Shown: positions 1 to 6,618 of the stretch, piece by piece
Layout: each line of letters opens with the position of its first letter
Numbering within the stretch: position 1 is the stretch's first letter
Source of the DNA: JBLHGN01 sp047616325
GTDB taxonomy: Bacteria; Pseudomonadota; Gammaproteobacteria; Pseudomonadales; Cellvibrionaceae
Direction of reading: 5' to 3'
Assembly (NCBI GenBank): GCA_047616325.1
Contig: JBLHGN010000136.1
Coordinates: 1-9,376 of the forward strand
Length of the DNA: 9,376 nucleotides
The notes under the pieces: generated by a model
Database searches by the model: none
Seen by the model: only the letters and a program-made list of their open reading frames with translations
Told to the model about the DNA's origin: nothing
Translations under genes and position numbers: made by a program

Positions 1-108
1 TTTTGCGACTAGCGACCCTTTGTCAAGAATTTATTTCATTGTTTTTTCACTTTACCGCAGTCAATCAGTCCAAAGTCAAAATAAGCAATATGTGCCAATA
101 TTAGCGTG
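1..108. other. Short non-coding left edge
   Basis: These bases lie downstream of the DUF4892 gene. I see no open frame and no RNA gene. The end of the preceding gene and the bases beyond it (about 101-120) contain TTAGCG and CGCTAA arms around an 8-base loop. They could form a weak hairpin, but no clear T-run follows on the minus strand, so I do not call it a terminator. A minus-strand TTGACA lies at 21-26. Its matching -10 box would fall off or at the edge of the window. Confidence 0.5.
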
Positions 109-1008
109 CTAACGCGCTAACTTAACTTTCACATGGGGGCCTTGCTCGCCGGCAGTTAGGCCAAGACCTTCCATTTGAACTCTACGCGCGCTAACGCCTG
201 CGTCTATTAAATTTTTGCCAACTGTTTGTGCATAGCTCAATGCGCGTTGATTCTGCTGCTGCTCATCTCCGGCTAGGTTGTCGTAGCCGACTATCAATAG
301 CTTTTTGAAGGGCTGCTCATTTAGAGCTCTGGCCAAACTTTGTATATATTTTTTATCCACATTCACGGCCCCCTCAGAAAAAGTCAGTCCGGTAACCTCG
401 ATCTCGCCCTTGCTATAAATTTCTTTTGCGAGAACTCCAGGACTGACAACAAGATTGAGGGTGTTATTTTTTGCGAGCAGGGTATCTAACTGCGCGTATA
501 TGCGATGATTACCACGCTGCACCATATAAAACACTACGAAATAGCGGGCGCTGCCCTGATTCAGTTCCAGTACTTGATAATGCTGCTGTACATCCAAACC
601 ATAAAGTTGCTTTATTTGAAAACGGGTATTCGCCCAGGCGTTACTGCTTCCACAGTCCAAACCAGCACATTCATAGATTATTCGAGCATCCCGTGCATTA
701 AAATACGATTGGGCTTCCAGCCAAAGAATATCGAGATGCTCGATGCGATCTATTTCGATGGTGCGCCGCGCAAGGCGCCCATAAACAAGCTCCTCGCGCT
801 CGGCAACCCACACTCCATTTATTTTTCTTAAGGGGCCCAGCGTCAACCGATAGTGAATTTCGTGGCTGGGTGACGAATAAAGCGTACGCTGATCTTCAAA
901 CAAATCAGCAAACGGCGCCACTTGTGCATGTACAAGCGAACTAATGAATGTGCATAAACAAAAAACAATGCCCGTATAGGCCTGTCTTTTAACGGTTAAA
1001 ATAGCCAT
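109..1008 (-). CDS. DUF4892-type exported protein with OmpA-like C-terminus
   Basis: This encodes a probable periplasmic or envelope protein of 299 residues, of unknown function. I chose the ATG at 1008 because it begins a clean signal peptide: MAILTVKRQ, then a hydrophobic run (about 11-26), then VHA before a likely signal peptidase I cut after residue 28. A longer frame from 1062 would put 18 unrelated residues in front. The middle region (about 30-200) matches my recollection of DUF4892. Residues about 201-299 have an OmpA-like pattern: a strand, helix, strand, then an NQRALSYAQTVGKNL helix, DAGV, and a final EGLG loop. The arginine that binds peptidoglycan in true OmpA domains appears to be Tyr in my hand alignment, so wall binding may be lost. 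The start overlaps the hydrolase gene by 20 bases, so the two are probably co-transcribed and coupled. The Shine-Dalgarno site is weak, which fits coupling. Confidence 0.75.
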   Translation of the reverse strand: MAILTVKRQAYTGIVFCLCTFISSLVHAQVAPFADLFEDQRTLYSSPSHEIHYRLTLGPLRKINGVWVAEREELVYGRLARRTIEIDRIEHLDILWLEAQSYFNARDARIIYECAGLDCGSSNAWANTRFQIKQLYGLDVQQHYQVLELNQGSARYFVVFYMVQRGNHRIYAQLDTLLAKNNTLNLVVSPGVLAKEIYSKGEIEVTGLTFSEGAVNVDKKYIQSLARALNEQPFKKLLIVGYDNLAGDEQQQNQRALSYAQTVGKNLIDAGVSARRVQMEGLGLTAGEQGPHVKVKLAR

Positions 1009-1852
1009 TAAATATTGCAGCAATTGGCTCGCACTGTTTCGACATATGTAGATGATGGTCACCCTCTAGATTATGAATCGTAAGATTTTGTGTAAGTTCG
1101 ACAAATGGCTTGAAATGCTCAAAATCATTCATTAGACCCTGCTCGCCAACAACTACTTCTATCGGAATAGTGATGCGCTGTACGAATGCCCACAATTGCG
1201 TTTCTGTAAACTTAAGTTCAGAAGGGGCATTCAATTTGATGTCATAATTCCAATAAAACAAACCCGCACTATCTTGCTCTACCCCTCTTTTCGCAAGAAC
1301 CAGCGCATTTTGATGGCAGAGTTTAAGCATACCATGCTCTCTCGCTTTAACAGCCGCCGCGAAAGATTCGTAAGTATTTCGCCTTTTTTTCAATTTTAAT
1401 AATACGTTTACCGCCGCAGCCAGCTGGCCGGGAGCATCTTCGGCGGGAAGCGGCTGAGGCACAAAACTTTCGATCAATGCCAGATGAGAAACGCGTTCCG
1501 GAAAGGTTCCTGCGATCAGGGTCGCTATCATTGCACCTCGAGAATGCCCTATCAGACCAAATTTCTTCCAGCCGAAATGATCTGCCACGGCTATTACCTC
1601 GGCCACATCCTGCCAAATATTATACGCAGCAAGTCCGCTACGGTGATCACTCTGCCCCTGCCCCGCTAAATCAAGCGCCAGCAAATCAACATTGAGCATC
1701 GGAGCAACAAAATCAAAACTTGCGCAGTTATCTAACCATCCATGCAATGCGATTACGGGCAACCCCTGCTGGTCGCCCCAGCGTTTTCCGCGCAGCGTCA
1801 TCGGGCCAATATCGATTGTAACTTCATTCACTACATTGCAGGAAGCGCTCAC
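989..1852 (-). CDS. Alpha/beta-fold serine hydrolase
   Basis: This encodes a 287-residue cytosolic alpha/beta hydrolase (MhpC/SERHL-like) of unknown substrate; no signal peptide is visible. The oxyanion-hole motif HGWLDN is at 37-42. The nucleophile elbow GHSRG puts the catalytic Ser at 104. A likely acid lies in VVGEQGLMND. The catalytic His is in GDHHLHM, at 266 or 267. The start is GTG at 1852, preceded by AAGGGG at good spacing. The first in-frame ATG is codon 18 and would cut into the first strand, so GTG is preferred. It lies 111 bases downstream of sixA and overlaps the next gene, the DUF4892 protein. The family includes esterases, C-C hydrolases and haloperoxidase-like enzymes, and the sequence alone does not pick among them. 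Confidence 0.9.
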   Translation of the reverse strand: MSASCNVVNEVTIDIGPMTLRGKRWGDQQGLPVIALHGWLDNCASFDFVAPMLNVDLLALDLAGQGQSDHRSGLAAYNIWQDVAEVIAVADHFGWKKFGLIGHSRGAMIATLIAGTFPERVSHLALIESFVPQPLPAEDAPGQLAAAVNVLLKLKKRRNTYESFAAAVKAREHGMLKLCHQNALVLAKRGVEQDSAGLFYWNYDIKLNAPSELKFTETQLWAFVQRITIPIEVVVGEQGLMNDFEHFKPFVELTQNLTIHNLEGDHHLHMSKQCEPIAAIFNGYFNR

Positions 1853-1898
1853 CGGTGCCCCTTGTTATTGCCAAGTGTGTTTATTTTAATTTCAGAAA

Positions 1899-1935
1899 TT
1901 TTGACAGTTTTGTTTTACGCGCATTTTTGTCAAAA
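1899..1935. repeat. 8-bp inverted repeat between sixA and hydrolase
   Basis: TTTTGACA (1899-1906) and TGTCAAAA (1928-1935) are perfect inverted arms separated by 21 bases. They lie in the 111-base spacer downstream of sixA and upstream of the hydrolase. Each arm contains a TTGACA or its complement. On the minus strand the array reads towards the hydrolase, but the bases 17 past TTGACA (AAACTG) are a poor -10. It could be a regulator site or a weak hairpin. I see no strong terminator after sixA. Confidence 0.4.
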
Positions 1936-1963
1936 AAAGAAACATCGGAGACTAAACAGACTT

Positions 1964-2461
1964 TTAGTGTGAGTGATGGAACCAACGAGCACGACAACAG
2001 GCAACGGCAAGCACGTCGAAATCGATTGCTACCAACGACGCTGTTGCCAATCGATGTACGCCTGTTTCGAAGCCACATAATTCATCGACCAAAGTTCCCA
2101 GCAAGGGCTGATGCCCTACAAGCAAAATAGAATCATGATTCTGCTGGTGAAACAGCGAGTGTAAATACTCTATAAGTTTATGGGGGCTTCCCCCCGGCAC
2201 GAGCAAACGCGTCTCCTCTCGTTTACTGACAGCTTCAGCGGAGGCAAACCCTTTGGCCCCAAGTTCATCCAATACAATTTTTGCCGTCTGCTGAGCGCGG
2301 ACGTAGGGGCTTACAAGTACTTTTTGCACCGCCGACAGAGCATCAATTTTAGCCAGTACGCTCGCCTTAACTTCCGTTCGCCCTTGGGACGTCAACTCGC
2401 GCAGACTATCTTTTAATGCCTCTGGCTCTGCGTGACCGTGGCGTAAAACAAATAGCTCCAT
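1964..2461 (-). CDS. sixA: Phosphohistidine phosphatase SixA
   Basis: This encodes a 165-residue protein of the histidine phosphatase (phosphoglycerate-mutase-like) superfamily, short like E. coli SixA. SixA removes phosphate from histidine on phosphocarrier proteins: the Hpt domain of ArcB was reported first, and the nitrogen PTS later. The catalytic RHG motif is at 7-9, with His8 as the phospho-acceptor. SPYVRAQQTA (51-60) supplies the second phosphate-binding Arg, and VGHQP has the second active-site His at 117. The ATG at 2461 has a near-perfect Shine-Dalgarno, AAGGAGG, 4 bases upstream, stronger than any other in the window. The 141-base gap after the DUF4389 gene leaves room for its own promoter, but I could not define one. 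The last 20 or so residues (CCRARWFHHSH) look like a lineage-specific tail. Confidence 0.93.
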   Translation of the reverse strand: MELFVLRHGHAEPEALKDSLRELTSQGRTEVKASVLAKIDALSAVQKVLVSPYVRAQQTAKIVLDELGAKGFASAEAVSKREETRLLVPGGSPHKLIEYLHSLFHQQNHDSILLVGHQPLLGTLVDELCGFETGVHRLATASLVAIDFDVLAVACCRARWFHHSH

Positions 2462-2554
2462 AAAGCCTCCTTACCGCACCCTGGCAAAAACTTAGCCGAA
2501 GGAGGGTTTAAATGTATGAGTCCAATTAGCCAATTTAATACGACGTGAGTTAGA

Positions 2555-2571
2555 TTATTCGGGCCGAATAA
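2555..2571. repeat. 17-bp near-perfect palindrome upstream of sixA
   Basis: TTATTCGG and CCGAATAA flank one central base, giving 8-bp arms with dyad symmetry. It lies 94-110 bases upstream of the sixA start and 32-48 bases past the DUF4389 stop. No T-run follows it on either strand, so it resembles a dimeric regulator operator more than a terminator. The regulator is unknown. Confidence 0.5.
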
Positions 2572-2602
2572 GGCATGTTTGAAAACACAAAGGGACCCTG
2601 CC

Positions 2603-3076
2603 TCATTCTGCTTGCTGCCCTTCATCGTCTTCTACTTTTGGTTTTGGTTTAGCTTTGGGCTTGGCTCTAGGTTTTGCCTTAGCCTTTGGAGGAACAGTCT
2701 CTGTGGCAGCTTCGCCCTCGGCTTGAGCTGGCACCGGCTCGACTTCTGCTGGCTCGACTTCAACAGCAGGAGAATCCGCTTCATTTGCAGCTTCGCGGAC
2801 ATCGGCTTCTGGCCAATCATCAAATGGAAACGGCTTTTCCTCACTGTTGTAAGTCAAAAAGTTCAGCGCTGCATAAATGTATTTAGTGAGGGAACTAGCG
2901 AACACTCGCAAGTTTTCATTTGCTTTACCGGTGATCAGCGCGAATACAAATTGCACCGCAACCAATACAGACATCACTATGGATGAGACCTGTAAACAAA
3001 TGGCAAAAAACACCATATATAAAAGTCTTAGCCAGTGTTTACTCGATGTTAAATTTGATTTTAATTGTTCGTCCAT
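2603..3076 (-). CDS. DUF4389 inner-membrane protein with Pro/Lys/Ala tail
   Basis: This encodes a 157-residue protein. Residues about 14-50 form one long or two short hydrophobic membrane segments (LLYMVFFAICL to VLVAVQFVFALITG). The conserved DUF4389 core follows, with NLRVFASSLTKYIYAAL and a closing PFPFDDWP motif near 82-89. The rest, about 65 residues, is low complexity: an acidic Glu/Ala/Pro stretch, then alternating Lys-Pro-Ala (PKAKAKPRAKPKAKPKPK), then an acidic end. DUF4389 proteins usually have little beyond the core, so the tail is an extension, probably disordered and cytoplasmic. The function is unknown. The ATG shares one base with the gpsA stop (TGATG), with AAGGGGG upstream, so translation is probably coupled to gpsA. 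Confidence 0.88.
   Translation of the reverse strand: MDEQLKSNLTSSKHWLRLLYMVFFAICLQVSSIVMSVLVAVQFVFALITGKANENLRVFASSLTKYIYAALNFLTYNSEEKPFPFDDWPEADVREAANEADSPAVEVEPAEVEPVPAQAEGEAATETVPPKAKAKPRAKPKAKPKPKVEDDEGQQAE
2736..2761 (-). repeat. 15-bp direct repeat coding an Glu-Pro rich tail
   Basis: The 11-mer GGCTCGACTTC occurs at 2736-2746 and again at 2751-2761, a 15-base period that keeps frame. It encodes the repeated VEPxEVEP segment of the DUF4389 tail. This is the usual mark of slippage expansion in a disordered region. Confidence 0.6.
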
Positions 3077-4113
3077 CAGACACCCCCTTGTAAGTCTACG
3101 TCACTTGTCATTTCGCCCAACATAAGACCCTGAACAACACTCACTATTTCCTGGTCTTCAAAAAGTATGGCGTGTAAGCCCTGTACCAACGGCATATACA
3201 CGCCTAACTCATCCGCCTTTTGCTTCACTATTTTCAGAGTATTTACACCCTCGGCCACTTGCCCGATTTCAATCAATATTTCATCTAGAGTGCTACCCTT
3301 ACCTATGGCATACCCAACCCGATAATTGCGGCTTAAATCTGAGGTACAGGTGAGAAACAGATCCCCTACCCCGGCCAAACCTAAAAAGGTCATAGAATTA
3401 GCGCCTAACTCTCGCGCAAAGCGCCCCATTTCGGCCAAACTGCGGGTGAGTAGCATAGCGATTGTATTGCCACCACAACCCAGCGCTTCCGCCATACCGG
3501 TAATTATGGCGTATATATTTTTAAGTGTTCCGCCCAATTCAACGCCAAATCTATCGGAATTACTATAGATACGGAAGGTCTTTGACGAAAAAACTTTCTG
3601 AATAACGGCACACACTTCTGGGTCATCACTCGCGATAACGCTTCCGGTAAACTGGTTTTCGATAATTTCTTTGGCAAAGTTAGGCCCACTAAGCACGCCT
3701 ATTTGCACATCGGACAATTCTTGTTCAAGAATTTGGCTCATCAGACAGAAAGTTTCCGCCTCAATGCCTTTTGTAGTGCTAATAACAATGGTGTTTTTGC
3801 CTATGTAGGGGGCAACCAATTGGGTTACATCGCGAAACGACTGGCTTGGCACCGAGATCACCACAATATTGCTTGTGCTCACACACTGCGCTAAGTCATT
3901 GGTTACAGTAAGATTTTCGTGAAGATGGTAGCCTGGAAGATACTCGGGATTTTCTCGTATCTCCTGGCATTTTTGCGCACGTATCTTGTCGCGCATCCAT
4001 AAAAATGTAGGGTGACCATTTGCTGCAATTATATTGGATATGGCCGTACCAAAACTACCTCCGCCCAATACAGCTACGGTGTATTTTTGCACCTTGGTTA
4101 CTGCTTCGGTCAT
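3076..4113 (-). CDS. gpsA: Glycerol-3-phosphate dehydrogenase [NAD(P)+]
   Basis: This encodes a 345-residue soluble GpsA, which makes sn-glycerol-3-phosphate from dihydroxyacetone phosphate for phospholipid synthesis. The Rossmann dinucleotide motif GGGSFG is at 17-22. Other family blocks are STTKG (112-116), SGPNFAKE (142-149), the catalytic-Lys block ELGGTLKN (Lys198), and GLAGVGDLFLTCTSDLSRN (245-263), with the conserved Asp251 and Arg262-Asn263. Length and motif order are normal. The N-terminus is about ten residues longer than the E. coli type, but the ATG at 4113 has a good Shine-Dalgarno, AAAGGTG. The gene leads a coupled pair with DUF4389 and follows a 322-base spacer containing a 15-bp repeat array. 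The downstream neighbour order is familiar from Pseudomonas-type genomes. Confidence 0.97.
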   Translation of the reverse strand: MTEAVTKVQKYTVAVLGGGSFGTAISNIIAANGHPTFLWMRDKIRAQKCQEIRENPEYLPGYHLHENLTVTNDLAQCVSTSNIVVISVPSQSFRDVTQLVAPYIGKNTIVISTTKGIEAETFCLMSQILEQELSDVQIGVLSGPNFAKEIIENQFTGSVIASDDPEVCAVIQKVFSSKTFRIYSNSDRFGVELGGTLKNIYAIITGMAEALGCGGNTIAMLLTRSLAEMGRFARELGANSMTFLGLAGVGDLFLTCTSDLSRNYRVGYAIGKGSTLDEILIEIGQVAEGVNTLKIVKQKADELGVYMPLVQGLHAILFEDQEIVSVVQGLMLGEMTSDVDLQGGV

Positions 4114-4171
4114 AACACACCTTTTTAAATTTTAGCTCTATTATTGTAGATTTATTGCTTTAACTTAAGTG

Positions 4172-4231
4172 GTAACAGCTTTAATCGTAATAGTTTTTGT
4201 TATGGTAGTTTTTAAGTTAATAGCTTTTAGT
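4172..4231. repeat. Degenerate 15-bp tandem repeat, four units
   Basis: Four adjacent 15-base units begin at 4172, 4187, 4202 and 4217. The unit cores are AGCTTT (4177), AGTTTT (4192), AGTTTT (4207) and AGCTTT (4222), exactly 15 bases apart. The rough consensus is nTAATAGYTTTTnnn. A related AGCTTC follows at 4234, out of register by 3 bases. The array lies 59-118 bases upstream of the gpsA start, in the promoter region. It may be a decayed minisatellite or a series of protein-binding sites. Confidence 0.55.
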
Positions 4232-4364
4232 AGCAGCTTCCTGCCTAGAGGTAGATTCTCCTAGTAATATAGTTTCGACTCTAGCTTACCCGTATTGCAT
4301 CAATGTTTAATGGCCCGCCAAATCAGCCTTCGAACTGATCACATTCTCACCACCAAATAGTTAA

Positions 4365-4401
4365 TCGCCCCTCAGATTTTTTATATTTACCTGAGGGGCG
4401 A
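4365..4401 (-). terminator. 11-bp inverted repeat after htpG, probable transcription end
   Basis: TCGCCCCTCAG (4365-4375) pairs perfectly with CTGAGGGGCGA (4391-4401) across a 15-base AT-rich loop. The first arm met on the minus strand is 35 bases past the htpG stop. The stem is GC-rich and stable. The T-run that should follow on the minus strand is weak (TTAACTATTT), so termination is likely but not textbook. The stem could instead protect the mRNA 3' end. Confidence 0.55.
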
Positions 4402-4435
4402 AGCGCTTATTCTACTACGTTACACACGGCACGCA

Positions 4436-6337
4436 CTATTTGCTCATTTCAATAAGCAGTTTATTCAAACGACTGACATAAGCAGCAGGGTCTTTTAAGC
4501 TGCCACCTTCCGCGAGATTAGCCTGATCGTAAATTACGTGAGCCAAATCTGCGAAGCGATCTTCATCCTGCTCGTGGTCCATTTTAACCAACAATGGATG
4601 CTCCGGATTTATTTCTATGGTCGGCTTTGACTCGGGAAGGGCTTGACCTGCCTGCTCCATCAAACGTCGCATTTGAGCCCCCATATCATGCTCGGCAACC
4701 ACCAAACAGGCAGGTGAATCGGTAAGGCGATGAGTAATGCGCACCTCCTCAACCTCATCTTTCAACACTTCCTTCATACGAGCAGCAAAATCTTTGAATT
4801 GCTCTTCAATTTTTTTGTGTTCCTGCTTTTCTTCTTCGCTATCCATGTCACCCAAGTCCAGAGCACCCTTGCCAACATCTTGGAAAGACTTGCCGTCAAA
4901 CTCCATCAAATGCCCCATCAACCACTCGTCCACTCGGTCTGACAACAACAGCACTTCGATACCTTTTTTGCGGAAAACTTCAAGATGAGGGCTGTTTTTT
5001 GCGGTATTGAAATTTTCAGCCACTACATAGTAAATCTTGTTTTGTGCTTCCTTCATGCGCGACACATAGTCAGCAAGGCTTTGGTCTTGGGTTGCAGTAT
5101 CGGCATGAGTACTCGAAAACCGGAACAAACCCGCAATTTTTTCTTTATTCGTAAAATCTTCAGCGGGTCCTTCTTTTAAGACCTGTCCAAACTGTGTCCA
5201 AAACTCGGCATATACCTCTGGCTCATTTTTGGCAATTTTCTCAAGGGTATCCAACACTCGCTTGGTAAGTGCCGCGCGCATGCTGTCGATATTCGGATCT
5301 TTCTGTAAAATTTCACGCGAAACGTTCAACGATAAATCATTGGAATCGACCACGCCTTTAATAAAACGTAAATACGATGGCAAAAACTGCTCGGCATCAT
5401 CCATGATAAATGTGCGCTGAACATACAATTTCAGACCGCGCGATGCCTCTCGATTGTATAAATCGAAAGGGGCTTTGGACGGGATGTAGAGCAAGCTGGT
5501 GTAATCGAGTTTACCTTCCACACGATTGTGACTCCACTTAACTGGGTCGCTAAAATCGTGGGATATATGTTTGTAGAACTCTTTATATTCTTCGTCTGAA
5601 ACGTCTGTACGAGAGCGCGTCCACATGGCTTTTGCCGTGTTAACCACTTCGTCTTCTGGTTCTTTTTTGTCAGCATCTTCACCAACATGTTCTTTCAGCA
5701 TTACAACAGGAAGCGAAATATGATCAGAATACTTCTTAACAATGGAACGTAGCCGCCAACTGTCGGCAAATTCTTGTTGATCTTTTTTCAAGTGTAAGAC
5801 AATACTAGTTCCGCGATCGGCCTTTTCGGCAGTGTCTATAGTGTATTCCGCTTCGCCATGACTCTCCCAACACACACCTTGGTCAGCAGAAACACCTGCG
5901 CGACGCGTATACACTTCTACCTTGTCTGCGACGATAAAGGCAGAGTAAAAACCTACACCAAACTGGCCAATTAACTGCGAATCTTTTTTCTGGTCACCGG
6001 ACAAGTTTGACACAAACTGCGCAGTACCCGACTTGGCAATAGTGCCCAGGTTTTGAATAACGTCCTCTCTCGTCATACCGATACCGTTGTCGCTAATAGT
6101 TACGGTATTGGCGTCTTTATCAAAACTTATACGGATCTTGAGCTCGGGGTCATCTTCGTACAGTTCACCGTTATGCAGGGCTTCAAAGCGCAATTTGTCC
6201 GCCGCATCCGAAGCATTGGAAATCAATTCGCGAAGAAATATTTCCTTATTAGAATACAGAGAATGGATCATCAAGTGGAGAAGCTGTTTAGCTTCAGTTT
6301 CAAATCCACGGGTTTCTTTAGTGGCCTCAACGGTCAT
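4436..6337 (-). CDS. htpG: Chaperone protein HtpG (Hsp90)
   Basis: This encodes the complete cytosolic bacterial Hsp90, 633 residues (E. coli HtpG is about 624). It is an ATP-driven dimeric chaperone that acts late in client folding alongside DnaK. The N-terminal GHKL ATPase shows FLRELISNASDAADKLRFEAL, with catalytic Glu37 and Mg-binding Asn41. It also shows DNGIGM (83-88), the lid region, GQFGVGFYSAF (124-134) and GTSIVLHL (176-183). The middle client-binding domain runs roughly 230-500, including LYVQRTFIMDD and the LNVSREILQ segment with its conserved catalytic Arg. The C-terminal dimerisation domain ends in LIEMSK, with no eukaryotic MEEVD, as expected. The ATG at 6337 follows AGGAG at 9 bases. 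A sigma-32-like promoter and a leader hairpin lie upstream, and an inverted repeat lies downstream, so it is probably a single-gene transcript. Confidence 0.98.
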   Translation of the reverse strand: MTVEATKETRGFETEAKQLLHLMIHSLYSNKEIFLRELISNASDAADKLRFEALHNGELYEDDPELKIRISFDKDANTVTISDNGIGMTREDVIQNLGTIAKSGTAQFVSNLSGDQKKDSQLIGQFGVGFYSAFIVADKVEVYTRRAGVSADQGVCWESHGEAEYTIDTAEKADRGTSIVLHLKKDQQEFADSWRLRSIVKKYSDHISLPVVMLKEHVGEDADKKEPEDEVVNTAKAMWTRSRTDVSDEEYKEFYKHISHDFSDPVKWSHNRVEGKLDYTSLLYIPSKAPFDLYNREASRGLKLYVQRTFIMDDAEQFLPSYLRFIKGVVDSNDLSLNVSREILQKDPNIDSMRAALTKRVLDTLEKIAKNEPEVYAEFWTQFGQVLKEGPAEDFTNKEKIAGLFRFSSTHADTATQDQSLADYVSRMKEAQNKIYYVVAENFNTAKNSPHLEVFRKKGIEVLLLSDRVDEWLMGHLMEFDGKSFQDVGKGALDLGDMDSEEEKQEHKKIEEQFKDFAARMKEVLKDEVEEVRITHRLTDSPACLVVAEHDMGAQMRRLMEQAGQALPESKPTIEINPEHPLLVKMDHEQDEDRFADLAHVIYDQANLAEGGSLKDPAAYVSRLNKLLIEMSK

Positions 6338-6385
6338 CGGGGTAGACTCCTGAAATCTGGGTTTAACTAGGTGATTTTAAAATAT

Positions 6386-6423
6386 CCCAGTGGATCAATA
6401 CGATATCATCGATACCCACTGAG
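6386..6423 (-). promoter_or_regulatory. Hairpin in the htpG 5' leader
   Basis: On the minus-strand mRNA, CTCAGTGG pairs with CCACTGGG (8 pairs, one wobble). After a 2-base bulge, ATCGAT pairs with ATTGAT (6 pairs, one wobble), closing an 8-base loop. The 14-pair stem sits inside the predicted leader, with its 3' base 48 bases before the ATG. It does not cover the Shine-Dalgarno, so it is not an obvious simple RNA thermometer. It may affect mRNA stability or be a regulator's dyad site in DNA. Confidence 0.45.
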
Positions 6424-6461
6424 GAGAGCACACGAAACACGTTAGCTGCTCAGTAAGCTGA

Positions 6462-6489
6462 AGGTGGGGGCTGCAAAAAAGATTTCAAG
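6462..6489 (-). promoter_or_regulatory. Sigma-32 (heat-shock) promoter of htpG
   Basis: Read on the minus strand, CTTGAAA (6489-6483) is followed after 13 bases by CCCCACCT (6469-6462). The known RpoH consensus is CTTGAAA, 13-15 bases, CCCCATnT. The -35 is perfect and the -10 differs at one defined base (C for T in CCCCAT). Transcription would start near 6455, giving a leader of about 118 bases before the htpG ATG. The position directly upstream of a classic heat-shock gene makes this call strong. Confidence 0.85.
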
Positions 6490-6565
6490 CGCAGACACAG
6501 AGAGAGCGATTCGAAGGCTGGCTAATTTTTAGCCCAGTCACCGCCAATAGCGAACACACATTTAG

Positions 6566-6593
6566 ATAAAAGGGCCGCGAACGGCCATTTTAT
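6566..6593. terminator. Hairpin terminator after the DUF4156 gene
   Basis: GGCCG and CGGCC pair around a four-base loop that reads TTCG on the minus strand, a very stable tetraloop. Beyond one mismatch, the A-run and T-run extend the stem (ATAAAA with TTTTAT). On the minus strand it ends CTTTTATCT, 26-53 bases past the lipoprotein stop. Because of its A and T flanks it could work in both directions. It separates the lipoprotein gene from the htpG promoter. Confidence 0.8.
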
Positions 6594-6618
6594 AGTCAAA
6601 AAAATGATTTAAGACACC

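Larger units (their letters stand above)
4114..4435. other. Spacer between htpG end and gpsA start
   Basis: This is a 322-base AT-rich gap without a supportable gene. From the htpG side it holds the inverted repeat at 4365-4401. Nearer gpsA it holds the 15-bp repeat array at 4172-4231. A gpsA promoter must lie here if gpsA is not read from htpG. The best minus-strand -10 I see is TACAAT about 32 bases upstream of the start, at about 4145-4150, but it lacks a good -35, so I do not annotate it separately. Confidence 0.6.

Noticed and set aside
21..26. Minus-strand TTGACA as a promoter running off the left edge
   Set aside because: The -10 would span or pass the edge, and the three visible bases (AAA) do not fit TATAAT.
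1913..1924. 12-mer TTTTACGCGCAT also found inverted at 9039-9050
   Set aside because: A few shared 12-mers are expected by chance in a window this size, and the flanks diverge.
2500..2529. Plus-strand Shine-Dalgarno GGAGG with an ATG and a five-codon frame
   Set aside because: The frame ends after MYESN with nothing downstream on the plus strand. It is probably chance in a purine-rich spacer.
5431..5688. 85-codon frame and others within htpG
   Set aside because: They overlap the full-length HtpG reading frame, which is unmistakable by its motifs.
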